Shown here in pieces: positions 1-8,233 of a stretch of 64,000 nt of DNA. The stretch lies in contig OX638318.1 of the NCBI GenBank assembly GCA_951812585.1, forward strand, positions 1,144,819 to 1,208,818. The letters are read 5' to 3'. Position numbers and translations under genes: made by a program. Origin of the DNA: Rhodothermales bacterium. Its GTDB lineage: Bacteria; Bacteroidota; Rhodothermia; Rhodothermales; Bin80. Numbering within the stretch: position 1 is the first letter of the stretch; every line of letters begins with the position of its first letter. The notes under the pieces are model-generated. The model did no database searches and was not told the DNA's origin. It worked only from the letters and a program-made list of their open reading frames with translations.

Positions 1-215
1 CTGAAGTTGGGATTCTTCCCGATCTCCCCGTAGCAGATCCCGCGCAAGTAGAAGGCTTCCAAGTCGTCGGCATCCTGCTCCAGGTGGTCGGTCAAAAGCG
101 CTGCGGCGCGCCGCCATTCCCTGGCGCTCATAGCCTCCCGAGCGGCTTCCAGATCGGACGCCGCCAGCTGCGCGCCCATCATCAGGAAGGCCGCGATGCT
201 AAGGAGCCAAACCAT
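1..215 (-). CDS. N-terminus of an exported TPR-like protein (partial)
   Basis: Read leftwards from the ATG at 215, the frame stays open to the window edge (71 codons visible). A hydrophobic stretch at residues 4-19 (LLSIAAFLMMGAQLAA) looks like a signal peptide. It is followed by two amphipathic helices with TPR-like spacing (AREAMSAREWRRAAALL, then EAFYLRGICYGEIG). I infer an exported tetratricopeptide protein; the rest lies outside the window, so the number of repeats and any other domain are unknown. Confidence 0.6.
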   Translation of the reverse strand, partial: MVWLLSIAAFLMMGAQLAASDLEAAREAMSAREWRRAAALLTDHLEQDADDLEAFYLRGICYGEIGKNPNF

Positions 216-598
216 GCTCGGTCTGATTGCGGCGCAGCCCAGACCCGCCAGCGGATGGGCTGCATCATCGATTTGCAGGACGGATAGTGTACCAGCGGTG
301 CACAGCTTTGTGCCACATCCGGCGACGGGTATGAAAAGGCCCACGGCAGGGGGGCGCGCGACGCAAAATATGCGCACACGTTGTGCAGCGTCGACAGGCA
401 AAGCCGTCAGGCACACCGCATCACGCGCTGCCTGCCCGTGGTCTTGGGCACACGGTGGAGCACCCTGCCGGCAGCAATCGGTGCGGCAGCGCCGCACCGC
501 GTACCCTGGCTGCCTGTGATCGTGCCACCCCTGTACCGCGATGCAGAGGATCTATCAGAAAGGTGGCCTTGATCGGCCAGGGCAGACTGACATGGGTG
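216..598. other. Gene-free spacer with one strong hairpin
   Basis: No convincing coding frame on either strand. The only clear structure is a perfect inverted repeat at 480-498: GGTGCGGC, loop AGC, GCCGCACC. It lies downstream of the leftward TM2-domain gene. No T-run follows in that direction, so a classical intrinsic terminator is not supported. Confidence 0.4.
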
Positions 599-1012
599 CT
601 ACGCGCCCGTGCCAATCCTGTGGATTTTGAGCCTGATCTCCAAGGCCCGCTCCCGATTGCGGCGCTTCACCTTCTGATTCATGGTGCAGAAATCTACGAA
701 CGCGAGCACCACGGTGATCGGGGACAGGACGACCGTGCAAGTCATGATCAAATAGACGAATGCACGAACGGTGCTATTGAGGTAAAAGTGATGGGCCCCA
801 AACAGCCCAAGGAAGGCGCACCAGACCGCTGCCGTGTGGGCGTCCTTCTTCTTTTCCTCAAGCTCAAGCAGAAACGCGCGGCACTCCTCATCCGAGAACG
901 ACTCCACTATGTCGGCGTACTCAACCAGCGCAGCGAGATGGCCGCGCTCTGATTCCGAAAGCCTGCCCAGCGCTTGGGTGAACGCGCGGACTTGGACAAA
1001 CGATTTGGCCAC
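599..1012 (-). CDS. TM2-domain small membrane protein
   Basis: A 137-residue protein beginning with GTG. Residues about 62-112 form two hydrophobic helices joined by a short turn, with the TM2-domain signature FLGLFGAHHFYLN at the first helix (the usual pattern is G-x-FG-x-H-x-FYLG). The N-terminal 55 residues are charged and helical (SESERGHLAALVEYADIV), and the C-terminus is basic (KVKRRNRERALEIR), fitting a cytosolic tail. TM2 domains occur in many small bacterial proteins of unknown role. The start codon directly abuts the stop of the CsbD-like gene upstream, so the two are probably co-transcribed and perhaps coupled. Confidence 0.75.
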   Translation of the reverse strand: MAKSFVQVRAFTQALGRLSESERGHLAALVEYADIVESFSDEECRAFLLELEEKKKDAHTAAVWCAFLGLFGAHHFYLNSTVRAFVYLIMTCTVVLSPITVVLAFVDFCTMNQKVKRRNRERALEIRLKIHRIGTGA

Positions 1013-1207
1013 CTATATTATGGCGCTGATCTTGTTGAAGATCTCGTCCTTGGGTTCGTCCGTCTTCTCGTGGATAAGCCGCACCATCTTACGCATGTTG
1101 CCGCGCGCCTTCTTCATCTCCCGATCCGTGAATTTCACTTCGTCCCACATCTCCTCAATCTGATTTCGCACCTGCGCCCAGCTTTCGTTCATGCGTGGAG
1201 TGGCCAT
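1013..1207 (-). CDS. Small CsbD-like protein
   Basis: A 64-residue acidic/basic helical protein. Its order of W-x2-V-x2-Q-x2-E-x-W followed by a basic 'KKARGNMRKMVRLIHEKT' segment resembles the CsbD/YjbJ stress-protein family, in which a W-x-K-x-K-x-W stretch precedes a DDD-x-GKRDQLVGKIQ segment. The match is by eye and imperfect (no LTDDD), so the family call is tentative. It lies immediately before the TM2-domain gene with no gap between stop and start. Confidence 0.45.
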   Translation of the reverse strand: MATPRMNESWAQVRNQIEEMWDEVKFTDREMKKARGNMRKMVRLIHEKTDEPKDEIFNKISAII

Positions 1208-1246
1208 AGATCGCGATGCCGTCTGTTAGGGTACCGTGCCTGCGTG

Positions 1247-1702
1247 CTACCACACGGCGGCGAATTGGTTCCAGAACATGAGCACCAGGATTGCCAGCCA
1301 GAGGAGGTGCCCGCATCCAACCGCGGCAGCCAAGCGTTTCTGGTAACTGTGCGTTTCCGCGTCCGCCGCGCTGGCGGTCCGCAATCCGCGCCACGCAGGT
1401 CGAATCATCAGGTAATGCACGGCGATCAGGATGCCAAGGAACACCGACGCGATGTGGTATTGCATCTGGCCCGGATAGCCACCCCCAACGCCCAGGAGTC
1501 CCATCGCAAAGGCGAAGGTGAGCAAAAGGAACAGGCCCATGAGCCGCACCGCCCTCGCACCATCCTCGGCCAGCGCGGCGGCCGCCTCACCGTCCAAGCG
1601 ACCCACCTGACGCGCCTGTCCACCCAGTCGCAGGGCCAAACCGAACCACGCCGCGCCGGTGACGATATGAAGCAGCAAGAATATGAGACGTAGAGCAGCC
1701 AT
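1247..1702 (-). CDS. Small integral membrane protein, four predicted helices
   Basis: A 151-residue, very hydrophobic protein starting at an ATG. Hydrophobic stretches lie near residues 3-22, 51-75, 82-98 and 127-148. The start (LRLIFLLLHIVTGAAWFG) carries an H-x3-GAAWFG pattern seen in CopD/DUF2269-like membrane proteins, where the histidine can bind haem or copper. That resemblance is weak and no function is assigned. It is followed by the CsbD-like and TM2 genes in the same orientation. Confidence 0.6.
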   Translation of the reverse strand: MAALRLIFLLLHIVTGAAWFGLALRLGGQARQVGRLDGEAAAALAEDGARAVRLMGLFLLLTFAFAMGLLGVGGGYPGQMQYHIASVFLGILIAVHYLMIRPAWRGLRTASAADAETHSYQKRLAAAVGCGHLLWLAILVLMFWNQFAAVW

Positions 1703-1759
1703 CCTAAATTCCTTTTTGTGAACAACAACCTGCCGGCGCCCGACCGGGGCGACGTCCTC

Positions 1760-4240
1760 CTACACGGCCCATGCAAAATCCTCTGCTTTCGGCCGTTCAC
1801 TACACTGATGGTGCCGGCGATAAGATGCTGCATCAAAAGCATCAACCTGTATAGCCTCCCAGCACGCAGCCTCCGCACGCCGGATGAGCGCCAGTTCGTC
1901 TGCCGTTATAAGGCCCGCTTCGTGCGCGCGTGCGGCTAGCGTCTCTTTAGGATGTTTGGCCAGCACCCTTGTGCGCACGGCCTTGAACACACGTCGCATG
2001 ACCTGGTCCGCCTCATATGCCAGCGCGAAGGCCGCCTGCAGCGCACCCAGGCCAGGCTGATCTGCCGGCGGCAGATAGCATCCGGCCACCATGCGTGACC
2101 GCTGCGCACCGGGCATCTGCATCAGTTGTGCAACCCGCATGCTGATCCGGTCGTCAGGGCCTCGGCCCAGCCGGTTGAGACGCATCGCCGTGGCTACGGG
2201 GCCTCCCAGCAACCACGTAAGGCCTGGCAATCTCATGTTGGCGTACAATCCCTCGAAGGCTTTCTGCATCTCCGCCAGCGCGTATTCGATGGACCAGCAG
2301 AAGTAGGCGCGATCTTCCCGGCGGCGCCCTTCCGCCTCAAAGCGCCGGACCGTGGCCGCCGCCAGATACATCCATGCAAAGATGTCCGCAAAGCGGCCTG
2401 TAATCATTTCTTTGCGCTTGAGCTGACCACCCAGCCCTACCATGGCTATATCGGCCATGAACGCAAACATGGCCGAAGCCCACTTCAAGCGTCGAATGTA
2501 CCGCGCGGCCGGGCCCCGTACGCCGGCGGCGCTGGCCAGGCGCCCGCGCGACAAGCCCAGAAGCACCGCTCTGAATCCGTTGCGCACAATGTGACCGAGG
2601 TGGCCCCAGATTGCGTGGTCAAATGCGCGCAGGTCACGCTGCTCGAGTGCTATGATCTCTTTGTACGCCCACGGATGGCACCGGATAGCCCCTTGCCCAA
2701 AGATCATCAGCGTCCGCGTAAGGATGTTGGCACCCTCTACGGTGATCGCAATCGGCATGCTGACATAGGCATGCGCGATGGTGTTGCGCGGCCCCAGCGA
2801 AATCCCATTGCCCGCCATGATGTCCATGCCATCAATCACGGCCTTGCGCGCCAGTTCCGTGAGGCTGTACTTGACGATGGCCGTGACCACGGCCGGTGCC
2901 ACGCCTTGGTCGATGGCGCCGACCGTGTAGATGCGGGCGGCATCCATGAGGTACGTGAACCCGCCAATGCGCGCCAGCGCCTCCTGGATGCCCTCAAACT
3001 TGCCCAGCGGCAACCCGAACTGCTTTCGTATCGTCGTGTGCGCGGAAGCGGCCATGAATACGGCCTTGGTGGATCCCACCGAAGACGCGGGCAGAGAGAT
3101 GCCGCGTCCGGCGGCGAGACACTCCATCAGCATCTGCCAGCCGCGACCGGCCCCCTCGGCCCCGCCAATAATGGCATCGAGCGGCACCACCACATCATGG
3201 CCCTGCGTAGGCGCGTTTACAAAGGGCACGCCCAGCGGATCATGACGATCACCGATGATCACGCCCGGCACATCGGTGTGCACCAGCGCACAGGTGATGC
3301 CCAGATCCGTCCCTTTGCCGAGGATATTATCCGGGTCCCTGAGCTTGAAGGCCAGCCCCAAAAGGTCTGAGATCGCCGCCAGCGTAATGTAGCGCTTGTT
3401 CCAGTTGAGGCGGATCTTGACCAAGCCATCATCGTCCCGGAAGACCTCGCCGCTGGCCCGAATCGCGCCGGCATCCGATCCGGCCGCCGGCTCTGTAAGC
3501 GCAAAGGCGGGCTTGAGCCTGGCATCCGCCAGCCGGGGCAAAAAATACTCCTGCTGCTCCCTTGTGCCGTAGTGAATCAGAAGCTCTGCGGGGCCAAGAG
3601 AATTGGGCACCATCACCGTGATGCCCAGCGGATAGCTGTGGGAATTCAACTTGGAGACAACGGCACTGTTGGCTGTCGCTGAAAAGCGATGACCGCCGAA
3701 CTCCTTCGGCACGATGAGCCCAAAGAACTTCTCGCGGCGAATGATATCCCATACCGCCTGCGGAAACGTCCGCGTGGTGCGGATTTCCCAATCCGTCACC
3801 GATGTACACAGCTCCTCTACCGGGCCGTCCAGGAAGGCCTGCTCTTCGGGCGTCAGCGCTGGGTAGGATTCGGCAAGGATGCGCTTGAAGTTGGGCCGAC
3901 CCGAAAACAGCTCCCCTTCAATCCACACATTGCCCGCTTCTATAGCCGTCTTTTCCGTGGGCGAGATGCGCGGCAGAATTCCGAGCGCATCCAGCAGCCG
4001 CATCATCGGCGCGGTCAGCAGCATGCGGCGCAAGGGAGTCAGCAGCAACACGCTCAGCACTAGCGCCACGAGCAGCCAGATGGGCGCGCCCAGGCCGTAC
4101 AGCAGCGCCAGAGCGGCAACACTCCATATCCACAACGACCCGCCCTGGAAGCCCAGCACGCCGAACACCACAAGCGCTCCTAGCGCGATCGCCCACCAGG
4201 GGAATTCCGACAACACTCCAAAGAGCGGCCATGCCTCCAT
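1760..4240 (-). CDS. fadE: Acyl-CoA dehydrogenase, FadE type
   Basis: An 826-residue protein, close to Escherichia coli FadE (814). It should catalyse the first, FAD-dependent step of fatty-acid beta-oxidation, acyl-CoA to trans-2-enoyl-CoA. Residues 1-75 hold two to three hydrophobic helices typical of the membrane-anchored FadE subfamily. The dehydrogenase body follows, with the flavin/substrate motif TEPAAGSDAGAI near 248-259 and VEGANILTRT near 499-508, whose glutamate sits where the catalytic base is expected. A FadE-type C-terminal domain follows. It is third in a fadN-fadA-fadE block, separated from fadA by a 285-bp repeat-rich spacer, so it may have its own promoter. Confidence 0.93.
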   Translation of the reverse strand: MEAWPLFGVLSEFPWWAIALGALVVFGVLGFQGGSLWIWSVAALALLYGLGAPIWLLVALVLSVLLLTPLRRMLLTAPMMRLLDALGILPRISPTEKTAIEAGNVWIEGELFSGRPNFKRILAESYPALTPEEQAFLDGPVEELCTSVTDWEIRTTRTFPQAVWDIIRREKFFGLIVPKEFGGHRFSATANSAVVSKLNSHSYPLGITVMVPNSLGPAELLIHYGTREQQEYFLPRLADARLKPAFALTEPAAGSDAGAIRASGEVFRDDDGLVKIRLNWNKRYITLAAISDLLGLAFKLRDPDNILGKGTDLGITCALVHTDVPGVIIGDRHDPLGVPFVNAPTQGHDVVVPLDAIIGGAEGAGRGWQMLMECLAAGRGISLPASSVGSTKAVFMAASAHTTIRKQFGLPLGKFEGIQEALARIGGFTYLMDAARIYTVGAIDQGVAPAVVTAIVKYSLTELARKAVIDGMDIMAGNGISLGPRNTIAHAYVSMPIAITVEGANILTRTLMIFGQGAIRCHPWAYKEIIALEQRDLRAFDHAIWGHLGHIVRNGFRAVLLGLSRGRLASAAGVRGPAARYIRRLKWASAMFAFMADIAMVGLGGQLKRKEMITGRFADIFAWMYLAAATVRRFEAEGRRREDRAYFCWSIEYALAEMQKAFEGLYANMRLPGLTWLLGGPVATAMRLNRLGRGPDDRISMRVAQLMQMPGAQRSRMVAGCYLPPADQPGLGALQAAFALAYEADQVMRRVFKAVRTRVLAKHPKETLAARAHEAGLITADELALIRRAEAACWEAIQVDAFDAASYRRHHQCSERPKAEDFAWAV

Positions 4241-4525
4241 AGTAGATCCTTGTCTAAGCTAAGGGATTTATATACGTGGGCGCACCGAAGCAACGCCACG
4301 TAGAAACAACGCCACGTATGTGTTGACGACGTATGTGGCGTATGTGTTGACGGGTCACAGATCTCTCTAATGAAAGCGCCTCACCGTCCTGTATGGACGC
4401 CATTCCCGACGCCCAGATGTTATTCGCTGTATACATCTAATGTGTATACTAGTACTTATGTTTGTTGTTTCCACCTGTTGAAAATATCTGCGTTATCATG
4501 TATATGGTATGTTTGAATCCACAAG
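4241..4525 (-). promoter_or_regulatory. Repeat-rich regulatory spacer upstream of fadE
   Basis: This spacer carries two copies of a 12-mer (CAACGCCACGTA at 4291-4302 and 4307-4318), two copies of a 14-mer (CGTATGTGTTGACG at 4315-4328 and 4339-4352) and a palindrome at 4429-4449. The core AACGCCACGT recurs 88 bp upstream of the fadN start (8152-8161). The repeated core near two genes of one pathway suggests an operator for a fatty-acid regulator. That is inference; no regulator gene is adjacent. Confidence 0.5.
4429..4449. repeat. 21-bp palindrome in the fadA-fadE spacer
   Basis: GTATACA, seven-base spacer TCTAATG, TGTATAC. The seven-base arms are perfect, in an AT-rich patch unlike the surrounding DNA. 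The size and symmetry suit a dimeric repressor site (TetR- or GntR-type), but no factor can be named. Confidence 0.5.
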
Positions 4526-5713
4526 TTAACGCTGAAGATTTTCAAAGATGGCGGCGGCACCCATGCCGCCGCCCACGCACATTGTGCAAAGCCCATACTG
4601 CACCCGGCGGCGTTTCATTTCGTGGAGAAGCGTCGCGGTGAGCTTGGCCCCGGTGCAGCCCAGCGGGTGACCAAGCGCGATGGCACCTCCATTGACATTG
4701 GTGATCTCTTCAGGCAGGCGGGCTTGTTTCACCACTGCCAACGCCTGCGCAGCAAAGGCTTCGTTGAGTTCGACCAGCCCAATCTGACCCAGTGTGAGCC
4801 CACTCTGCCGAAGCGCCTTGCGGATGGCACCGACCGGTCCGATGCCCATGATTTCCGGCGATACACCATAGACTGCGAACTGCACCAGGCGCGCCATAGG
4901 CTCCAGATCCAGCATGAGCATCATCTGCTTGCTCATCACCACGGTGGCAGCCGCACCATCGGAGGTCTGAGAAGCGTTGCCCGCCGTGACCGTGCCGTCC
5001 TGCTTGAACACCGGCCTGAGCCTGGCCAGCACTTCCAGCGACGAATCCGTGCGCGGCCCCTCGTCCCGCGTAAAGGTGGTGGTGGTCTTCTCTACAATGG
5101 CCCCGTTAAAGTTGGACCCGGTGACGGTCAAGGGGATGATCTCATCATCGAAGAGGCCCGCGGCCTGCGCGGCCAGTGCGCGCTCGTGCGACTGCTGCGA
5201 AAAGCGGTCCTGCTCCTCGCGTGAAATCTTGTACTTCTCCGCCAGATTCTCTGCCGTCAGGCCCATGCCGATATATGCGTCCGGGTACTTGTCCGCAATG
5301 CTCGGGTCTGGCTGAAAATAGAAGCCCGACATCGGTACCATGCTCATGGATTCTGCGCCGCCGGCTACGATGATGTCGGCGCAACCAACTGCTATGGACT
5401 GCCAGGCCATGGCAATGGCCTGCAATCCAGATGCGCAGAACCGGTTTACCGTCACCCCGGGAACAGTCACCGGCAGGCCCGCCTCTCCTGCAATGATGCG
5501 GCCCATGTTCATGCCCTGCGGTCCTTCAGGAAAGGCGCAGCCTATGATCACATCGTCGACATCCTTCGGCTCCAGTCCGGCCGTGCGGGCTACGGCCGCA
5601 CGCACGGCCGCGGCGCCCATCTGCTCGGGCCTCATCTGGCGCAGCGTGCCCCGTTTGGCCTTGCCGACCGCCGTCCGAAGGCTAGTAACAATAAAGCACT
5701 CGTTGCTCTTCAT
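4526..5713 (-). CDS. fadA: Acetyl-CoA C-acyltransferase (3-ketoacyl-CoA thiolase)
   Basis: A 395-residue thiolase, full length for the family. It performs the last beta-oxidation step, CoA-dependent cleavage of 3-ketoacyl-CoA to acetyl-CoA and a shortened acyl-CoA. The three catalytic elements are present: nucleophilic Cys93 in NRFCASGLQA, His349 in GGAIALGHPLGCTGA, and the proton-shuttle Cys379 in CVGGGMGAA. The NEAFA motif also lies before the His region. It starts 9 bp after the end of the fadN-like gene, so the two form an operon and probably supply the subunits of one multienzyme complex. Confidence 0.95.
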   Translation of the reverse strand: MKSNECFIVTSLRTAVGKAKRGTLRQMRPEQMGAAAVRAAVARTAGLEPKDVDDVIIGCAFPEGPQGMNMGRIIAGEAGLPVTVPGVTVNRFCASGLQAIAMAWQSIAVGCADIIVAGGAESMSMVPMSGFYFQPDPSIADKYPDAYIGMGLTAENLAEKYKISREEQDRFSQQSHERALAAQAAGLFDDEIIPLTVTGSNFNGAIVEKTTTTFTRDEGPRTDSSLEVLARLRPVFKQDGTVTAGNASQTSDGAAATVVMSKQMMLMLDLEPMARLVQFAVYGVSPEIMGIGPVGAIRKALRQSGLTLGQIGLVELNEAFAAQALAVVKQARLPEEITNVNGGAIALGHPLGCTGAKLTATLLHEMKRRRVQYGLCTMCVGGGMGAAAIFENLQR

Positions 5714-5722
5714 GGCCTGACT

Positions 5723-8065
5723 TCAATTACGTACGGGCCTGCCTGCCAGCATGCCAGCAATGCGGTGCTGTGTCTTGGTTTTCTTCAAGAGCTTCAGAAA
5801 GACGCTGCGCTCCAGATCCAAGAGGTATTGCTCGGTCACCTCCTGGGCGCTGGTGAGGTCGCCTCCTGTCATGACATAGGCCACGCGCTCCGCCAGGTGA
5901 CGATCATAGTCTGTGGCAAAGCCGCCGCGATACATCTGATGGATACCGATCTTGAGCGCCGCAAATCCGGGCTGTCCGAGCACGCGGATTGGCGCGGGCA
6001 CGGGCGGCTGATAGCCGGCCTCAGACAGGCTGATCACGGTAGACTTTGCGACATGGAACCGGCGACTGCTCCGCATCACCACCGGGGTGTGGGCCGGCAT
6101 GAACCCCATCTCTTTGGCACGCTCCGCGCAGGTCGCAACGTCCGCCTTGGCCACCTGCTCAAATCGAGGCGCCAGCATGGCCAACAGGTCGCTGTCGTGT
6201 CCCGCATGGGACCCGGACGCCTGTGCAGCAAAGCGCATACAGCCCGTGCCCGCGGGAATGAGCCCCACGCCCACCTCAACCAAGCCCATATAGCTTTCTG
6301 CAGCGGCGACCGGGTTGCAGCAGGCCATCACCAGCTCGCAGCCGCCACCGAGCGCCCGTTGGTGTACGGCCGCAACCACGGGTTTGGCCGCATAGTGCAC
6401 CCGCTGCATGGCCTGCTGGAATGCGTCAATATAGGAATCAATAACGCCAAACCGCCGCATCATGAACGCCCCCGCCATCTCCTTGAGGTTCGCACCGGCT
6501 GAGAAGTGCTTGCCCTCGTTGCCGATAACCAGGCCGCGCAGGTTGGGATCGTGCTCTACGCGGTCTATCGCGTCCATAAGCCCGCCAATCACTTGCGTAC
6601 CCAGCGTGTTGGCTTTGGAGCGAAATTCAAAGAGTGCTACGCCGTTGCCAAGGTCCACAAGACCCGCCTCCTCGTTGGACCAGAGCGCTGTGCCAGGCTG
6701 TGTCTTGACCGCCGCCAGGCTGATTTCGTCTGCGTGCGAAGGAACAGTTTCCCATGTGCCAGACGCAGGGATGTGCACCTTGGGACCATCGTAGAAGGAT
6801 GCGTCCGGTCGCATGGCCAGCACCCAGTCCGGCAGTGCGGCACCGGCGTTCAGGATGTCTTTGCGCACGCGGTCAAATCCGAGTGCGTCCCACATCTGGA
6901 AGGGCCCCAGCGTCCAGCCGAAACCCCACCGTATGGCCTTGTCTATATCCGCGGGGCTGTCGGCAATTTCTCCTACGCGCCGCGCTGCATAGCCAAGCGT
7001 GTCCCGCGTGGTTGCACGAAAGAACGCACCCGCCTTGTCGCGATCTGTGTAGAGCAGTTCAAGGCGGCGCTTCAGGTCCCGCTCCTTCTTGAGCGCCTTC
7101 AGGTGCGGAATCTTCAGCGGTCGCGGCGCCTCATATTCACCGCTCTTGAGATCCAGCGAGCATATTTCGGGGCCCTGCTTGCAGTAGAACCCGGCACCCG
7201 CCTTCGCGCCCAGCCGACCGCGCGCCACCAGCGAATTGATTACCGCGGGCATCCTGAAACGCGCGCGGCTTTCGTCCGCCGACAGCGCTTCATACATCAG
7301 CGCGCCGATGCTCACCATGACATCCAGGCCAACCAGATCGGCCGTGCGAAACGTGCCCGATTTGGGTCGCCCAACCAGCACCCCCGTTAGCGTGTCTACT
7401 TCTTCGATGGTCAGGGTGCCTTTTGTGTAGTACTCCATGGCACCCAGCATCGTGTATACACCGATCCGGTTGCCCACGAAATAGGGGACATCCTTGGCCA
7501 CTACGATGCCCTTGCCCAGGTGGATGCGCCCAAAGACAGATAGCCTGTCTACGATGACCGGATCGGTATCGGCAGTCGGCACCAGCTCCAAAAGCTCCAG
7601 GTAGCGCGGCGGATTAAAAAAGTGCGTGCCCAGCGCGCGCCTTTTGAAGTCGGCGCTGCGTCCATCCACGATGTCGCGTATCAGGATGCCGCTGGTATTA
7701 GTGGACACGATGGCATCGCTGCGCGCGTGCGCTTCTATGCGGGCCATGAGCTGTTGCTTGACATCCAGCCGCTCTACGACGGCTTCAATGACCCAGTCCA
7801 CCGCCGCAATGCGCTCGAAGTCGTCTGCGAGGTTACCCGTTGCAATCCGTTGTGCGGTGTGCTTCGTAAAGAACGGGGCCGGCTTTGCTTTCATCGCCGC
7901 CTTCAGGTTGCGATCCACCAGTGCGCTGCGCGGACCCGTTTTCGCCGGCATGTCGAGCAGCAAGACCTGCAGCCCGGCATTGGCCAAATGCGCAGCGATC
8001 TGCGCCCCCATCGTTCCAGCGCCAATCACCGCGGCTGTGCAAAGCGGCTTATGATATGCCTTCAT
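5723..8065 (-). CDS. fadN: 3-hydroxyacyl-CoA dehydrogenase / enoyl-CoA hydratase (FadN-like)
   Basis: A 780-residue bifunctional enzyme for the hydration and second oxidation of beta-oxidation. The dehydrogenase domain comes first: a Rossmann motif at residues 14-20 (IGAGTMG) and the catalytic histidine region GTHFFNPPRYLELLE near 140-155. The crotonase-type hydratase domain is C-terminal, with KHFSAGANLKEMAG, and both expected glutamates in ALGGGCELVMAC and GLVEVGVGLIPAGTG. This dehydrogenase-first order matches Bacillus FadN rather than E. coli FadB (hydratase first). The gene order fadN-fadA-fadE also matches the Bacillus subtilis fadNAE operon. Confidence 0.92.
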   Translation of the reverse strand: MKAYHKPLCTAAVIGAGTMGAQIAAHLANAGLQVLLLDMPAKTGPRSALVDRNLKAAMKAKPAPFFTKHTAQRIATGNLADDFERIAAVDWVIEAVVERLDVKQQLMARIEAHARSDAIVSTNTSGILIRDIVDGRSADFKRRALGTHFFNPPRYLELLELVPTADTDPVIVDRLSVFGRIHLGKGIVVAKDVPYFVGNRIGVYTMLGAMEYYTKGTLTIEEVDTLTGVLVGRPKSGTFRTADLVGLDVMVSIGALMYEALSADESRARFRMPAVINSLVARGRLGAKAGAGFYCKQGPEICSLDLKSGEYEAPRPLKIPHLKALKKERDLKRRLELLYTDRDKAGAFFRATTRDTLGYAARRVGEIADSPADIDKAIRWGFGWTLGPFQMWDALGFDRVRKDILNAGAALPDWVLAMRPDASFYDGPKVHIPASGTWETVPSHADEISLAAVKTQPGTALWSNEEAGLVDLGNGVALFEFRSKANTLGTQVIGGLMDAIDRVEHDPNLRGLVIGNEGKHFSAGANLKEMAGAFMMRRFGVIDSYIDAFQQAMQRVHYAAKPVVAAVHQRALGGGCELVMACCNPVAAAESYMGLVEVGVGLIPAGTGCMRFAAQASGSHAGHDSDLLAMLAPRFEQVAKADVATCAERAKEMGFMPAHTPVVMRSSRRFHVAKSTVISLSEAGYQPPVPAPIRVLGQPGFAALKIGIHQMYRGGFATDYDRHLAERVAYVMTGGDLTSAQEVTEQYLLDLERSVFLKLLKKTKTQHRIAGMLAGRPVRN

Positions 8066-8151
8066 ACATGTCCCTTCTGATGTAGGGGCGACTTGAAATC
8101 CGTATGACGCGGCCTGGAGGACACCCGCAACGCCCTCCCATATATGATACG

Positions 8152-8161
8152 AACGCCACGT
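8152..8161. promoter_or_regulatory. Possible fad operator core upstream of fadN
   Basis: The 10-mer AACGCCACGT lies about 88 bp upstream of the fadN start, on the same strand as its two copies in the fadE leader (4292-4301, 4308-4317). The remainder of the 168-bp spacer (8066-8233) shows no gene. Confidence 0.35.
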
Positions 8162-8233
8162 TTGCCAACGGGCGGCTGAGTGCGGCGCTGTACTCCGCCC
8201 AGGGCGGATCTGGCAGAACCCGGTGGCGCGACC

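Noticed and set aside
2126-3370. 414-codon frame on the + strand
   Set aside because: It lies entirely opposite fadE, which has full catalytic motifs; the sequence is rich in Arg/His/Gly as expected of an antisense frame.
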